DNA from: Bacillota bacterium
GTDB taxonomy: Bacteria; Bacillota; Clostridia; Lachnospirales; Lachnospiraceae
DNA length: 53,860 nt
NCBI GenBank assembly: GCA_023460575.1
Contig: JAEWPQ010000047.1
Coordinates: 1 to 53,860 of the forward strand
Direction: 5' to 3'
Below the pieces are notes generated by a model. That model made no database searches. It saw only the letters and a list, made by a program, of their open reading frames with translations, and was not told the origin of the DNA. The position numbers were made by a program, and so were the translations under genes. Numbering within the stretch: position 1 is the stretch's first letter; each line of letters starts with the position of its first letter. Positions 1 through 9,434 of this stretch are shown piece by piece.

Positions 1-1
1 T

Positions 2-223
2 GCTTATTATTACTGGCACCGTAAAGTCCAGGATGACCAGCTGGGTTTAATGGAAAACAGATTTATTGAAATCGTGGTCAATGATCCATTAAAAGAAAAG
101 AAGGCTGGTGCAGTTGATAGCGAAATAATCGTCAATTGGAAGGATTTTTCGATTTTTGTAAATGATCCACAACAGATTCCACTCTTGGCAGAACTGATGC
201 AAAAGCTGGTGAGGGAATGCTGA
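2..223 (+). CDS. IS66 accessory protein TnpA, C-terminal part (5' end outside window)
   Basis: The frame is open from the window edge to TGA at 221-223, about 73 residues. It reads AYYYWHRKVQ near the edge, a pattern typical of the small IS66 TnpA protein, and ends in a leucine-rich helix (LLAELMQKLVREC). Its stop overlaps the ATG of tnpB at 217, the translational-coupling arrangement usual for IS66. The piece shown is intact but belongs to a dead element. It has no recognisable catalytic domain; TnpA acts as an accessory factor to the transposase. Confidence 0.7.
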   Translation, partial: AYYYWHRKVQDDQLGLMENRFIEIVVNDPLKEKKAGAVDSEIIVNWKDFSIFVNDPQQIPLLAELMQKLVREC

Positions 224-583
224 ATCGTTTTACTGCTGATGCCAGGCATATCTATCTTGCGATTGGTGCTACAGACTTCCGCAAACAGATCAGCAGCCTT
301 GTATCCATGGTACTTCGGAATGGATCCATTTGCAGAAGCCTGTATATTTGTCTTCTGCAATAAGAAAAAAGATTCTGTTAAAATCTTACGATATGACAGA
401 AATGGATTCATTCTGGCACATAAGAAACTAATGGAAAAGATAAAATTCCAATGACCAAAGGATTCTCACATGATCAGAGAGATTTCCGCAAAGCAGATAG
501 AATGGCTTCTGGAAGGGCTGGAAATCGAGCAGAAAAAAGCTCATTATGATATAAAAATAAGCAAAGAAAACATCTGCTTTTAA
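217..583 (+). pseudogene. IS66 TnpB (Orf2), frameshifted and interrupted
   Basis: Reading starts at ATG 217 with the TnpB signature IGATDFRKQISSLVSMV. The continuation, DPFAEACIFVFCNKKKDSVK, lies in another frame, so there is an indel near 300-325. At 452-454 a TGA replaces the expected TGG of the FQWPKDS motif. The same frame then continues with WLLEGLEIEQKKAHYD to TAA at 581-583. The protein is therefore broken twice. TnpB is required for IS66 transposition but its biochemical role is not well defined. Confidence 0.8.
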
Positions 584-719
584 TCAAATAAAAATGACGG
601 TAAAAGTGCCGGAAACCATCACGTTTTCAGCACTTTTCAGGCTCCTATATCTGCGTTACTTATAGTAAAAACATGAAAAATGGTATACTTATCTTAATAA
701 AAATCAAAGGAAAGATACC

Positions 720-2302
720 ATGACTGAACAGGAAGAACTTATTAAACTACGTGCACTTTTGGCTGAAAAAGAACAACTGATCGCTGATCAGAACAAGCTG
801 ATTGAAAAGCAGCGTATCCAGATTGAAAACATGATACAGGCACTGCTTCATGCACGAAAAAAAATCTTTGGCACATCTTCTGAAAAATCCCAGACAGATG
901 GTCAGCTTAGTCTTTTTGAATCTGTTCAGGAACTGGCCCGGGAACTGTTAAAAGACCAGCGTAAAATCACGGTCAAGAGCCATGAAAAAACTCCACGTAA
1001 ATCAGGGGTGAGAGAAGAAATGCTTTCCGGATTAAAGAAAGAAATTGAAGAATACGTGATCAATGAAGGGGAAGAATGCCCAAAGTGTGGCGGCAGGCTT
1101 AAAGTGATTGGGAAAGAGATCATTCGTACTGAGGTTGAATTCATACAAGCAAAACTGATTGTAAAACAAATCGTACGCCAGGTTGCCAAGTGCGAAAACT
1201 GCGGAACGAAGGATAGTGAAAATAAAACTCCTGTATTTGTGAAAGCAGGTGTTCCCGCTCCAGTTCTTCCCCATTCATTTTCAACGCCGTCATTGGCGGC
1301 ACAGGTCATGTATTTAAAATTCATGATGGGAGTTCCTTTTAACAGGCAGGAAAAAGAATGGTTCCGTATGGGGCTGGTGCTTACCAGAGCAGACATGGCT
1401 TACTGGACAATTAGGTGCAGTGAAGAATGGCTCCTGCCTGTCTATGAGAAGATACATGGACAGCTTTTAGAAAGTGAAGTACTTCACATGGACGAAACCA
1501 GAATCCAGTGCAATAAGGAAGATGGAAGAAAAGCCAGTACCGATTCTTTCATGTGGGTAATGCGTAGTGCTGCATGTGAAGAAGTTCAGGCGGCATACTT
1601 CTACTATTCCCAAACCAGAAGCACTGGGGCTGCAAAAAGCCTGTTGGGAGAATATCATGGATATCTGATCACAGATGCCTGTGCTGGGCTCACTGCCGCA
1701 TATATTTCATAGAAAGTATTCCTTTGGATAATAAGGGAAAAGAAATCCCTGGTTCGAAAGGAGCGGAGGGTCGTGAATACATCAATCTACTGTTTAAGGT
1801 TGAAGAAGAAATAGAAAACCTCTCTTTTGAAGAAAAGAAAATGAAGCGTCAGGAGGAATCAAAGCCGATTCTTGATGCATTTTGGTCGTGGATTGAAAAG
1901 ACAGCAGCTATGCATACAACAAATGAGAACCTGACCAAGGCTTTGACCTATGCTGTAAATCAAAAGAAAGATCTGGAAACCTTCCTTGAAGATGGGAAAA
2001 TTCCATTATCTAATAATCTTTGTGAAGCAAACATTAAACCATTTGCAACTGCAAGATGAGCCTGGCTGTTTGCAGATACTCCAAAGGGAGCGAGGGCTAA
2101 CGCCGTCTTGTATACCTTGGTGGAAAGTGCCAGAGCCAACAATCTGGATGTGTATGAATATTTGAAGTATCTTCTTGAAGAGATGCCAAACAACAATCAT
2201 CTCCAACACCCAGAACTTCTAGATCAGTATCTTCCATGGTCAAAAGAACTGCCGGACAGATGCCGGCTTACATTAAAGAATAAAAAGTGCCTCAAAAAAT
2301 GA
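720..2302 (+). pseudogene. IS66 TnpC DDE transposase, frameshifted with an in-frame stop
   Basis: The first part (720-1712, 330 codons) has the TnpC layout: an N-terminal coiled coil, a CPKCGG...CENCG zinc-binding region and the start of the DDE domain (LHMDETRIQ). Around 1675-1682 the frame changes and roughly 13-20 residues are missing: LITDA jumps to CWAHCRIYFIESIPLDN in the next frame. At 2057-2059 TGA interrupts ...IKPFATAR, where the transposase normally continues with Arg; the same frame resumes with AWLFADTPKGA and runs to 2302. The catalytic core is thus split. A ribosome site (AAAGGAAAG) precedes the ATG. Confidence 0.9.
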
Positions 2303-2387
2303 TGCCTTCAGCTTATCATGAATCATGTAAACTGAATAGGACGCCATCTTTTGAAGCACTTACATCAATAATAACTGGATTATCAAT

Positions 2388-2912
2388 TTAGTTCCGCATT
2401 TTCTTCTGGAAACCGAACATTCCATCCTCATCACAACCAGGTATCGCATCCGGAAAATTTGGGTCTGGATAGTGAGCATTGAAAAAATCGACAATATGAA
2501 AGTGGCAGACATTCACATAGAAGTGGATGTTTCGTTTCTCAAAGTATGGCGTACAGGTAATCCATACCTTGGTTTCAGGGTGGAGTTTTTCCAATACAAA
2601 CCAGATAAATTTACCGATGCCCTTGTTTTGAACGCCGCGCTTCACATAAAGAAAATCCAGATGGTTATGCTGCGTCACAGGATCAATGACGACAATAGCA
2701 CCACCTACCATTGCTCCGGTTTCATCGACCGCTTTATACGCCAAGGCTCCGGCTGTGTGTAACGAATGCTCAATATCTGCCTCTGGCAGAATTATCTCAT
2801 CTGCTTCGAGGGGATAGTCTCCCTCCTTAGCGCCAAGCTGAAATGCTTCCTGCATATCCAGCTTATATTGTTTGCGGTCACCGGATTCAACTGGCAGTAA
2901 CTTCAGTATCAT
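2388..2912 (-). CDS. GNAT-family N-acetyltransferase
   Basis: A 174-residue protein of the Gcn5-related N-acetyltransferase fold, which transfers acetyl from acetyl-CoA to an amine; the substrate cannot be told from sequence. Motif A is visible as GVQNKGIGKFIW, preceded by the beta-strand GGAIVVIDPVTQHNHLDFLYV. An upstream in-frame ATG exists at 3002, but the ATG at 2912 has AGGAG six bases before it, so I use it. This start overlaps the end of the CotH gene by 26 bases, suggesting it is the last cistron of that operon. Two degraded relatives of the same protein occur in this window (6857-7220 and 44803-45012). Confidence 0.8.
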   Translation of the reverse strand: MILKLLPVESGDRKQYKLDMQEAFQLGAKEGDYPLEADEIILPEADIEHSLHTAGALAYKAVDETGAMVGGAIVVIDPVTQHNHLDFLYVKRGVQNKGIGKFIWFVLEKLHPETKVWITCTPYFEKRNIHFYVNVCHFHIVDFFNAHYPDPNFPDAIPGCDEDGMFGFQKKMRN

Positions 2913-4425
2913 ACGCTTCTCCTGTTCCTTCGTTTTCGGACATACCTTCATCCTGTGCTCCCATATCGTTGTATGAAAAACCTGTGGTATCAACAACGGC
3001 ATTGCCTCCTGATAGCTCGTCCTTGATTTTGGCCGCTCTCAGTTCGCAGTACTTTTTGAGCGATGCGATACCGGTTGAAAACGTGTCGGCAGAATAGAAT
3101 TTCGTCGGGTCTTTTTCGATATATGGTTGCAACAGAACGGCTGTTTCATCAATCAGATTGTCAACTTCTCCATTATCGATCATAGAGGCGATGAACTGCT
3201 GGTAATAAGTATGATAGAGCTCTTTATACTTGTTATCGTTGACAATCCATGCGAACATCGGTCTTGTGGATACATCTTCGCCAGTCAGTAGCGTATCCAT
3301 AGACTGATTGATAACCTCAGATTCATTATGTTCGCCCATCGTACCAAAGGCCAGGTTATAGTCCCATGGAATCATGCTCATTTTGCCGTTCTTCTCATAC
3401 AAATAGTAATTGTGGACATTTGCACTTGTATATCCGTCATCGTTGCTGATAAAGTTCTGAACGACAAAATACTTGATAACAGCTTGCGTATCCACGACAC
3501 TGCCGATATTCTTGCCGCTGTTCAATATCTGTAAGGACTGGATCAGCCGCTTTTTTTTGGCCTTGGTTACTTTGATCTTGGCCATATCAAAAATGTCAGC
3601 ATAGCTGGATAATTGTTCGTCAATGTATTTCAGGCAGACTGCGTCGCTGGCTTCATCATTGCCGTTACCTCCAAAGAGTTCCTCATATTTTTTCATTTCT
3701 TCCTCACTAAGAGAATTCCAATTAATATTCTCCCAATCTACACTAGTGTCCTGAGAGGTATTCTCTTCTTTAGTCTGCTTTTGAGTCTTTTCTTGCTCGT
3801 CATCTTTGCTTTCACCGACACCTTCCGGCTTGTAGAGAGCTCCCGATGTTGTTCCATAATTTCTTTGCAGGAAGCTTTCTTCAATCCCTTCGATATTGAG
3901 ATATAATCCGAAATCAGCGCCGTTGATTCTAATAAAAGAATAACTTGTAAGCGGAGTTGTAACCCCCATCTTAGCCATCATCTGATAAGTGAGATGATCT
4001 TTCATATAGGTTTTATCATAGATCATATTGTTGAGATTCAGTTTGTCCAATCCGTGATAGGTCACGCCCTTATTATTTTTGTCAAATTCTAACTTCAGGC
4101 TGTATCTTGTTCCCTTCGCGGCACTGACATCCTCCAAAGAAGATCCACCTTTTGTGCGGATGGCTATATTTTTAAAAGTCTCACCATCAATTGTAACATT
4201 GCAATTATGGTATTTTTTTGCATCTGCGTTTTTAATGAATTCATCCCAGTTTTCTATCTGAATATCAATGGTGTGTACTTTTGAAGTATTAAAAAGGAGA
4301 TCTTCATAGCCCAGCTTTCTATTTGCTTTCTCTGAAAGTCTTTGATTACCAAAGATTCCCGCTATAAGGACGGCAACCATCACTGCAAAAATGCAGATTT
4401 TGTCTATGTACTTACTTCTTGCCAT
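2887..4425 (-). CDS. CotH-kinase-family protein, membrane-anchored
   Basis: 512 residues with an N-terminal transmembrane or signal anchor (about residues 9-27, IFAVMVAVLIAGIFG) followed by a CotH domain. The typical CotH blocks are visible: IRTKGGSS, a RYSLKLEFD strand, LDKLNLNN, GADFGLYLNIEGI and MIPWDYNLAFG. CotH proteins are atypical secreted kinases; Bacillus CotH phosphorylates spore-coat proteins. A Lys/Glu-rich low-complexity linker (about residues 205-235) interrupts the domain. It follows the DUF4956 gene by 12 bases and is third in a VTC-domain / DUF4956 / CotH operon, a recurring grouping in Firmicutes. I infer surface or envelope phosphorylation; the target is unknown. Confidence 0.85.
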   Translation of the reverse strand: MARSKYIDKICIFAVMVAVLIAGIFGNQRLSEKANRKLGYEDLLFNTSKVHTIDIQIENWDEFIKNADAKKYHNCNVTIDGETFKNIAIRTKGGSSLEDVSAAKGTRYSLKLEFDKNNKGVTYHGLDKLNLNNMIYDKTYMKDHLTYQMMAKMGVTTPLTSYSFIRINGADFGLYLNIEGIEESFLQRNYGTTSGALYKPEGVGESKDDEQEKTQKQTKEENTSQDTSVDWENINWNSLSEEEMKKYEELFGGNGNDEASDAVCLKYIDEQLSSYADIFDMAKIKVTKAKKKRLIQSLQILNSGKNIGSVVDTQAVIKYFVVQNFISNDDGYTSANVHNYYLYEKNGKMSMIPWDYNLAFGTMGEHNESEVINQSMDTLLTGEDVSTRPMFAWIVNDNKYKELYHTYYQQFIASMIDNGEVDNLIDETAVLLQPYIEKDPTKFYSADTFSTGIASLKKYCELRAAKIKDELSGGNAVVDTTGFSYNDMGAQDEGMSENEGTGEAYDTEVTAS

Positions 4426-4437
4426 AGGAAGTACCTC

Positions 4438-5112
4438 CTATCCCATATAATTTCCGTTGTAGCTGACCATAATGGCACTCGTCACACCTTCGATGGCGGC
4501 TAACTCATTGATAAACTCTGTGTTATCGCTTTTCAAGCGAACCTCCATATTGAGTTCGATCATCCCGGAGCGAACGGTCTTACTTTTCACGGTTTGTTTC
4601 TCTACTAAGTTCTTCACAAACTGCGTAGCATTGATTTCAGCAGTCTGATTCTCGCACTGCACCACCAGAATATAGGGGGCAAAATGGGGCTTACGGTTGA
4701 CAAAAATGAGCATAACTGCTGCAATCATCAAGCTGCCAATGGCGGCCAGAGGATAGAAGCCAGCTGCAAGGACAATGCCGATGACTAACGACCAAAACAA
4801 AAATGCAATATCCAGCGGATCTTTGATTGCAGTTCTGAACCGAACGATAGACAGAGCGCCGACCATACCGAGGGATAATACAACATTGCTGGTTACGGCA
4901 AGGATTACAAGGGCTGTGATCATAGTTAGCGCAATTAGTGTGACCCCAAAGTTTGCAGAATACATCACTCCCGAATAAACTTTCTTATACACATAAAAGA
5001 TAAAAAGTCCCAGGCAAAAGGCCATAATCATGGTCACAATCGCTGTTGGAATGCTTACATTTGTAAATGATTCCACGAATTTGGTTTTCAGTACATCATT
5101 AAAAGTTGTCAT
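4438..5112 (-). CDS. DUF4956 membrane protein
   Basis: 224 residues. There are about four hydrophobic segments in the first half (IVTMIMAFCLGLFIFYVY, ALTMITALVILAV, VVLSLGMVGALSIVRFRTAI, VIGIVLAAGFYPLAAIG) and a soluble C-terminal domain of ferredoxin-like alternation. The GALSIVRFRTAIKDP loop is the hallmark of DUF4956. No activity is established. The family is typically found next to VTC-type polyphosphate polymerase domains and CotH kinases, as here, so it probably forms the membrane component of that system. The ATG at 5112 is 30 bases from the end of the VTC gene. Confidence 0.85.
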   Translation of the reverse strand: MTTFNDVLKTKFVESFTNVSIPTAIVTMIMAFCLGLFIFYVYKKVYSGVMYSANFGVTLIALTMITALVILAVTSNVVLSLGMVGALSIVRFRTAIKDPLDIAFLFWSLVIGIVLAAGFYPLAAIGSLMIAAVMLIFVNRKPHFAPYILVVQCENQTAEINATQFVKNLVEKQTVKSKTVRSGMIELNMEVRLKSDNTEFINELAAIEGVTSAIMVSYNGNYMG

Positions 5113-5142
5113 TTGGTTTGTTCCTTTCGTTATCGAATTGGT

Positions 5143-5814
5143 TTAGCCGTAAATACGGCAGGCTGCATATTTGGAAAAAGCACCTGACTGTCTGCTATGC
5201 AGTTCGCAGGCATGTCGTATGGTATCAGGCAAAAATTCATCCCACTTGACTTCCAAAATAATGGGAGCGTCGCCTGCCGGAATGGTAACTGCACCCGGAT
5301 TTAAGAAGTCCACGCAGCGTAGTCCCGTGCGGATATCAAAATCCAAGGTAACACGCACATTGCCCGGCGCATAAATATAGGGAATTCTTGTGTAGTCAAC
5401 AATCGTAGCTGGACGTATCCCCTGGGAATGCATCTTGGCATATAATTCTAAGATCAATGGATATTGACTGGAGATCATCCAATCCAAATCCCCATCAACG
5501 ATTTTTTGCGCTTCCTCTGCCGTTAATGGAGCACTGACTTTGCTGCATAGCCCGTTGATCTTGCTCTTTTTTTCCAAATGGATGATTGAAGGGTCACCGT
5601 TATAATAGCGAATTCTGAGTTTCTCTCTACAATTAACTCCATCGATTTTTTCACGAAGAGCTTTATCGTACAGATTGTCAAAATACAGGCTCCGAATCAT
5701 ATAAGTGCCATTGACCGCATGAGCGTCCAATGTGGCAACAGCAGACATTTTTTGTCGAATGACAATAAAATCGAGATAATTGATCTCGTGTTTCTGCTCA
5801 TGTCGAAACTTCAT
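5143..5814 (-). CDS. VTC-domain (polyphosphate-polymerase-like) protein
   Basis: 223 residues matching the VTC/tunnel-metalloenzyme domain. Basic and acidic strands face a tunnel: FRHEQKHEINYLDF, MIRSLYFDN, LRIRYYNGDPSIIHLEKKSK, VTLDFDIRTGLR and the C-terminal PIILEVKWDEFLP. In yeast the VTC domain makes polyphosphate from ATP; bacterial stand-alone copies are often paired with DUF4956 and CotH and their product is not established. It is the first gene of the operon, with a GAGGCGG-type ribosome site before ATG 5814. The domain appears full length. Confidence 0.85.
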   Translation of the reverse strand: MKFRHEQKHEINYLDFIVIRQKMSAVATLDAHAVNGTYMIRSLYFDNLYDKALREKIDGVNCREKLRIRYYNGDPSIIHLEKKSKINGLCSKVSAPLTAEEAQKIVDGDLDWMISSQYPLILELYAKMHSQGIRPATIVDYTRIPYIYAPGNVRVTLDFDIRTGLRCVDFLNPGAVTIPAGDAPIILEVKWDEFLPDTIRHACELHSRQSGAFSKYAACRIYG

Positions 5815-5886
5815 GTAAACCGCCTCCTTTTTGTGAGTTTTTTTGTGTGATGAGTTGTTTTATCGGCTGTTGCAGAACTAATTCCA

Positions 5887-6180
5887 TCAGCCATATATAG
5901 CAATTTGCATGGCCTGTATGATGATAAGTACAACCGAAGCGGCCATACCAAGCGTACTTAAGTAGCTTTTTAGCGTTTCTGCCGATTGAAAGTCCCCTTT
6001 TAAATAAACACGCAAAAGGAATATCGTTGACAGCGGCAACAGTATAGATAATGATACTGTCAGCACATAAGCAATAATCCTCTTCCTGTTCACTTTTTGG
6101 GTGCATTTAGAGTTCCAGTGTCCCCTACTGTTTTTCCAAATTGTATGGTATAGTAAAAATCTTAAAATCCACCTATGCAT
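5887..6180 (-). pseudogene. Fragment of a TVP38/TMEM64-family membrane protein
   Basis: The frame encodes a basic stretch, a transmembrane helix (IIAYVLTVSLSILLPLSTIF), a short periplasmic segment and the beginning of a second helix (VVLIIIQAMQIAIYG), then stops. This resembles only the first third of a VTT-domain protein, where this segment is normally followed by a proline/glycine re-entrant loop. The rest is absent. The start codon is unclear because the N-terminal 30 residues look non-homologous. I treat it as a truncated remnant. Confidence 0.5.
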
Positions 6181-6254
6181 TTCTGAATAAATCTTAAAGC
6201 TGTCGTTCGCGTCTGTTCATTGTTAACAAGAAATGATATAATATAATCGTTTTC

Positions 6255-6491
6255 ATGACGAAAAAAATTGTAGTATATGAATCCATGAAAGAGTATGTGA
6301 ATGACAGTTCAATTACCCCGAACAACAAGGAAATTGTCAGTTACTATGAATCCAACCCGGATCAAATGATGAAATACGGCGATTATTATTTACGTGGTGC
6401 ATTAGAATGCGATTCAAGAAACCTTGATGATATAGTATATATAAAAGCAATAAGACGAAAGGCGACTTTTGGCAGCTGCATTGACTATTGA
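6255..6491 (+). CDS. Hypothetical 78-residue protein
   Basis: A short open frame from ATG 6255, preceded only by an AT-rich stretch with no clear ribosome site. It has charged and tyrosine-rich composition (KEYVNDSSITPNNKEIVSYY) and no domain I recognise. It stands alone between truncated genes and may itself be a piece of something larger. I keep it because its composition looks coding, but at low confidence. Confidence 0.3.
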   Translation: MTKKIVVYESMKEYVNDSSITPNNKEIVSYYESNPDQMMKYGDYYLRGALECDSRNLDDIVYIKAIRRKATFGSCIDY

Positions 6492-6544
6492 ATGGTATTG
6501 TGCGCCTATTACTATGCCAAAGCTATAAGTTCTAATAAGGGGAC

Positions 6545-6838
6545 ATGATGGATACTTTCACTCCCTGCTGGATGCTGAACAAGGATTTTCAGGGCAGGGG
6601 ATATGCGTATGAAGCCGCTCACGCATTCCTTGATTATCTGTTTAGGGAAAAAGGTGCAAGACGTATTTACGCTTACACCGAAGATTACAATCTTTCTTGC
6701 CAGCACCTTTGCGAAAAACTCGGAATGCGTCGGGAAGGACTTTTCAAGGAGTTCGTATCATTTGTCAACAATCCCGACGGTACTCCACTCTACGAAAACA
6801 CATATCAATATGCCATTCTCAAAAAGGAATGGCATTGA
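6545..6838 (+). pseudogene. C-terminal half of a RimJ/RimL-type acetyltransferase
   Basis: The frame begins inside the GNAT fold: CWMLNKDFQGRGYAYEAAHAF is motif A (the acetyl-CoA pyrophosphate loop Q-G-R-G-Y-A). It is followed by ARRIYAYTEDYNLSCQHLCEKLGM and a normal C-terminus (YAILKKEWH). The N-terminal strands that would precede motif A are missing, and nothing suitable is encoded upstream. An ATG at 6545 may allow translation, but the product would lack half the fold. It is unrelated in sequence to the GNAT remnant immediately downstream. Confidence 0.7.
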
Positions 6839-6856
6839 TAAGGCGGTGAGACTGAT

Positions 6857-7220
6857 ATGTGTTTTAGTCTTTTTGAGTTTACAGAAGCCGAACAGTATAA
6901 GGCCGATATGCGGTAAGCTTTCCAAAACGATGCGGCAAAAGGAATTTGCTAAGTTAAATCAAGAGATTCTGAGGGTAGAAGGCGCTGTTGGATACAAGGC
7001 TGTCGTGGGCGGTCAAATGGTCGGCGGTGCGATTGTCGTAATAGATGAAAATACACAGCATAATGAGCTTGAATTGCTGTATGTCAAACATGGAATTCAA
7101 AGCAAAGGAATCGGGAAGAAGATATGGCGAGAGATTGAAAAGCTCCATCCAGAAACTAAAGTCTGGGAAACAATCACTCCGTACTTTGAAAAGCGGTACC
7201 TCCTTTCTTTTTGGGTATGA
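6857..7220 (+). pseudogene. Degraded paralogue of the 2388-2912 acetyltransferase
   Basis: From ATG 6857 one frame reads MCFSLFEFTEAEQYKADMR, then TAA, then AFQNDAAKGIC and a second stop. The intact relative at 2388-2912 has QYKLDMQEAFQLGAKEG at the same place. A neighbouring frame then carries the C-terminal half, GGAIVVIDENTQHNELELLY and GIQSKGIGKKIW...TPYFEKR, nearly the same as the intact protein. After FEKR the two diverge and the frame ends at 7220. It has a nonsense codon and at least one frameshift and cannot make the full fold. Confidence 0.75.
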
Positions 7221-7400
7221 TGTATCAAATAAAACCGTTAGGAAGTCTGAACTTACATATATATAAATACTGATTTAATTAAAAACCTCATTTACAGGTT
7301 AAGGAATAATGACTGCAGAGATTGTAATTCATATTTATTTGCAGACATTGTTAAGAGATTGAAGCATTTGAAAGAAGATGGGAAGGATGGGGATTACTGA

Positions 7401-7715
7401 TTGTTATGTATATGGCGTTTATTGTCTAGAACTTGTCATAGAGATTTAATAATTGAATATAAGAGTAATGAATTACTTGCTGACGAAAAGAAAATGTTAT
7501 TAGAAGTAACATTGCATCAATATACGAAAGAACTGATTGCATGTAATACGGTACATGCTTTTAGAAACATTGAAGATAGAATAACTGAAATATCAGATAA
7601 CAACCTTAGTACAGATAAATGCCTTAAATGCTGTAGAAATGCTAAACAATGCATTGCCGAATATAAGAATACAAAAAGAAATTTTGAGAGCAAAATGAAT
7701 AATCTAAAAAAGTGA
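7401..7715 (+). CDS. Hypothetical 104-residue protein
   Basis: An AT-rich frame with four cysteines, three of them clustered near the C-terminus (CLKCCRNAKQC), in a mostly helical, Lys/Glu/Asn-rich protein. I do not recognise the family. The start is uncertain: the first 25 residues look less coding-like than the rest. Its TGA stop overlaps the GTG start of the next gene (GTGA at 7712-7715), so the two are probably translated together. Confidence 0.45.
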   Translation: MLCIWRLLSRTCHRDLIIEYKSNELLADEKKMLLEVTLHQYTKELIACNTVHAFRNIEDRITEISDNNLSTDKCLKCCRNAKQCIAEYKNTKRNFESKMNNLKK

Positions 7716-8284
7716 TTAATTCAACTGAGCAAATAATGAAAGTAATGTGTCAAATGAATACTCTTATAGATTCATTAAATGATGAGAAATATCTGTATCT
7801 TAAATTTGCACTTGATAGAAACGATGAATTAGTCGGTTTTATTTTGGATTACAATAATGTATTTAATTTTCAAAGTAGTACAACACTTTATGGAGTTATG
7901 GGAAGTAGAGATTTTCGTAAATACTCGAATCAAGGAAGAATATATATGTTTCTGGATTTTTACATAGGTTCAGAGACAAGCAGTTTGAAAATAGTTGATT
8001 TCTTTGTTAATCGAAATAAAACAAGATGTTATCATGGAACATTGACATTAGAAACATTAATAGAAGCAGTAAAGGTAATTAATAATAAAATAATTTCTGA
8101 TAACAACAATAACAGAGAACATATAAGGGCGGAAATATCCGAAATAAATGGCAGTATTAATCCGCATGAATCATGTATTAGTATGCAAGATTTATATGAG
8201 TTCTATGAGAAAAATGGTTTTATAGAAGAAAGAAAGTTATTAAAAAGAATAAGCTGCTCAATAAAATATAAGGATTACAGATAA
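7712..8284 (+). CDS. Hypothetical 190-residue protein
   Basis: It starts at GTG 7712, overlapping the stop of the preceding ORF by three bases, which indicates coupling. It is very AT-rich, with no signal peptide or membrane segment and no catalytic motif that I can name. The middle alternates short hydrophobic strands (YLYLKFALDRNDELVGFILDY, IYMFLDFYI); the C-terminal half is charged and helical. The low-GC composition differs from the metabolic operons of this window and suggests acquired DNA. Function unknown. Confidence 0.5.
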   Translation: MINSTEQIMKVMCQMNTLIDSLNDEKYLYLKFALDRNDELVGFILDYNNVFNFQSSTTLYGVMGSRDFRKYSNQGRIYMFLDFYIGSETSSLKIVDFFVNRNKTRCYHGTLTLETLIEAVKVINNKIISDNNNNREHIRAEISEINGSINPHESCISMQDLYEFYEKNGFIEERKLLKRISCSIKYKDYR

Positions 8285-8375
8285 AAAATAGTGTAGCAGT
8301 TAAAGAACTACTACGCTATAAAGATTATTGGAGTCAGATTAGAAGTTCAAAGTAATGATAGATTGGAGGAATACC

Positions 8376-9434
8376 ATGCCAAAAAAGAAAAATGAAATAA
8401 CTATTCATAGTTCGGCAGCAGAATATCTTACCTATGTTGCAGCAGTCGGAGATAATGCAGACAGCATGGAAATGCGTTATGAAGATGAAAATATATGGCT
8501 GACACAGAAGATGATGGCTGCGCTGTATGATGTAAGTCTTCCTACGGTTAATGAACATATCAAGAAAATATATGATGATGGTGAACTGACAGAGGAGGCA
8601 ACTATTCGGAAATTCCGAATAGTTCAAACCGAAGGCTCAAGGCAAGTGAATAGAGAGGTTATTCACTATAACCTCCAGATGATTATTGCCGTTGGCTTTA
8701 AAGTCAATAATGACCGTGCTGTTCGTTTCCGCAAGTGGTCAGGGCAAATAGTCAAGGATTACACCATCCAAGGCTGGTCAATGGACAAGGAACGGCTGAA
8801 AAAAGGTCATATGTTCACGGATGAATATTTTGAACGTCAGTTGCAGAACATCCGTGAAATTCGCCTTTCCGAGCGGAAATTTTATCAAAAAATCACTGAC
8901 CTGTATTCTACAGCTTTTGATTATGATAAAGATGCAAAGACTACCAGACGTTTTTTTCAGACTGTGCAGAATAAAATGCACTGGGCTGTACACAGACATA
9001 CAGCAGCGGAACTAATTGTGAAACGTGCTGATGCAGAGAAAGAGCATATGGGTTTGACCACTTGGGAAGCCGCTCCGGATGGAAAGATTGTGAAAGCGGA
9101 TGTTTCGATTGCGAAGAATTATCTGAATGAAAAGGAAATGTCCTACATGGAGAGAATGGTATCCTTGTATCTGGATTATGCGGAACTGCAGGCTGAACGA
9201 CAGATTCCTATGAGTATGGAAGATTGGGCAAAGCGTTTGGACGGTTTCTTGGAGTTTAATGGCAATGAAATACTGACAGATGCTGGTAAGATTAGTGCTG
9301 AGCAAGCAAAGCTCCATGCAGAAACAGAATTCGAGAAGTATCGAATTGTACAGGATAGAATGTTCATGTCTGATTATGATAAGTTTTTGCTGGAATTAGA
9401 AAAACAAACATATAACAAATCTGATGGAATATAA
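8376..9434 (+). CDS. RhuM-family protein
   Basis: 352 residues. The N-terminal half is the virulence-RhuM domain: IWLTQKMMAALYDVSLPTVNEHIKKIYDDGEL, EATIRKFRIVQTEG, NLQMIIAVGFKVNNDRAVRFRKW. The C-terminal half has the commonly fused segment RFFQTVQNKMHWAVHRHTAAEL. RhuM was named from a Salmonella pathogenicity island, but the family is widespread on mobile and accessory DNA and its activity is not established. An in-frame ATG lies at 8355; I choose 8376 because GGAGG stands seven bases upstream. A fragment of a homologous protein occurs at about 44690-44800. Confidence 0.8.
   Translation: MPKKKNEITIHSSAAEYLTYVAAVGDNADSMEMRYEDENIWLTQKMMAALYDVSLPTVNEHIKKIYDDGELTEEATIRKFRIVQTEGSRQVNREVIHYNLQMIIAVGFKVNNDRAVRFRKWSGQIVKDYTIQGWSMDKERLKKGHMFTDEYFERQLQNIREIRLSERKFYQKITDLYSTAFDYDKDAKTTRRFFQTVQNKMHWAVHRHTAAELIVKRADAEKEHMGLTTWEAAPDGKIVKADVSIAKNYLNEKEMSYMERMVSLYLDYAELQAERQIPMSMEDWAKRLDGFLEFNGNEILTDAGKISAEQAKLHAETEFEKYRIVQDRMFMSDYDKFLLELEKQTYNKSDGI

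Larger units (their letters stand above)
1..2302 (+). mobile_element. Decayed IS66-family insertion sequence (left end outside window)
   Basis: Three consecutive plus-strand reading frames correspond in order to the IS66 accessory protein TnpA, TnpB (Orf2) and the DDE transposase TnpC. The first enters from beyond the window edge. TnpB and TnpC both carry frameshifts and in-frame stops, so the element should not move by itself. I could not define terminal inverted repeats; the right end probably lies shortly after the tnpC stop, before the gene that ends at 2388. Confidence 0.85.

Noticed and set aside
8376..9434. Virulence function for the RhuM protein
   Set aside because: The name comes from a Salmonella island; the family occurs widely on accessory DNA and nothing here links it to virulence.
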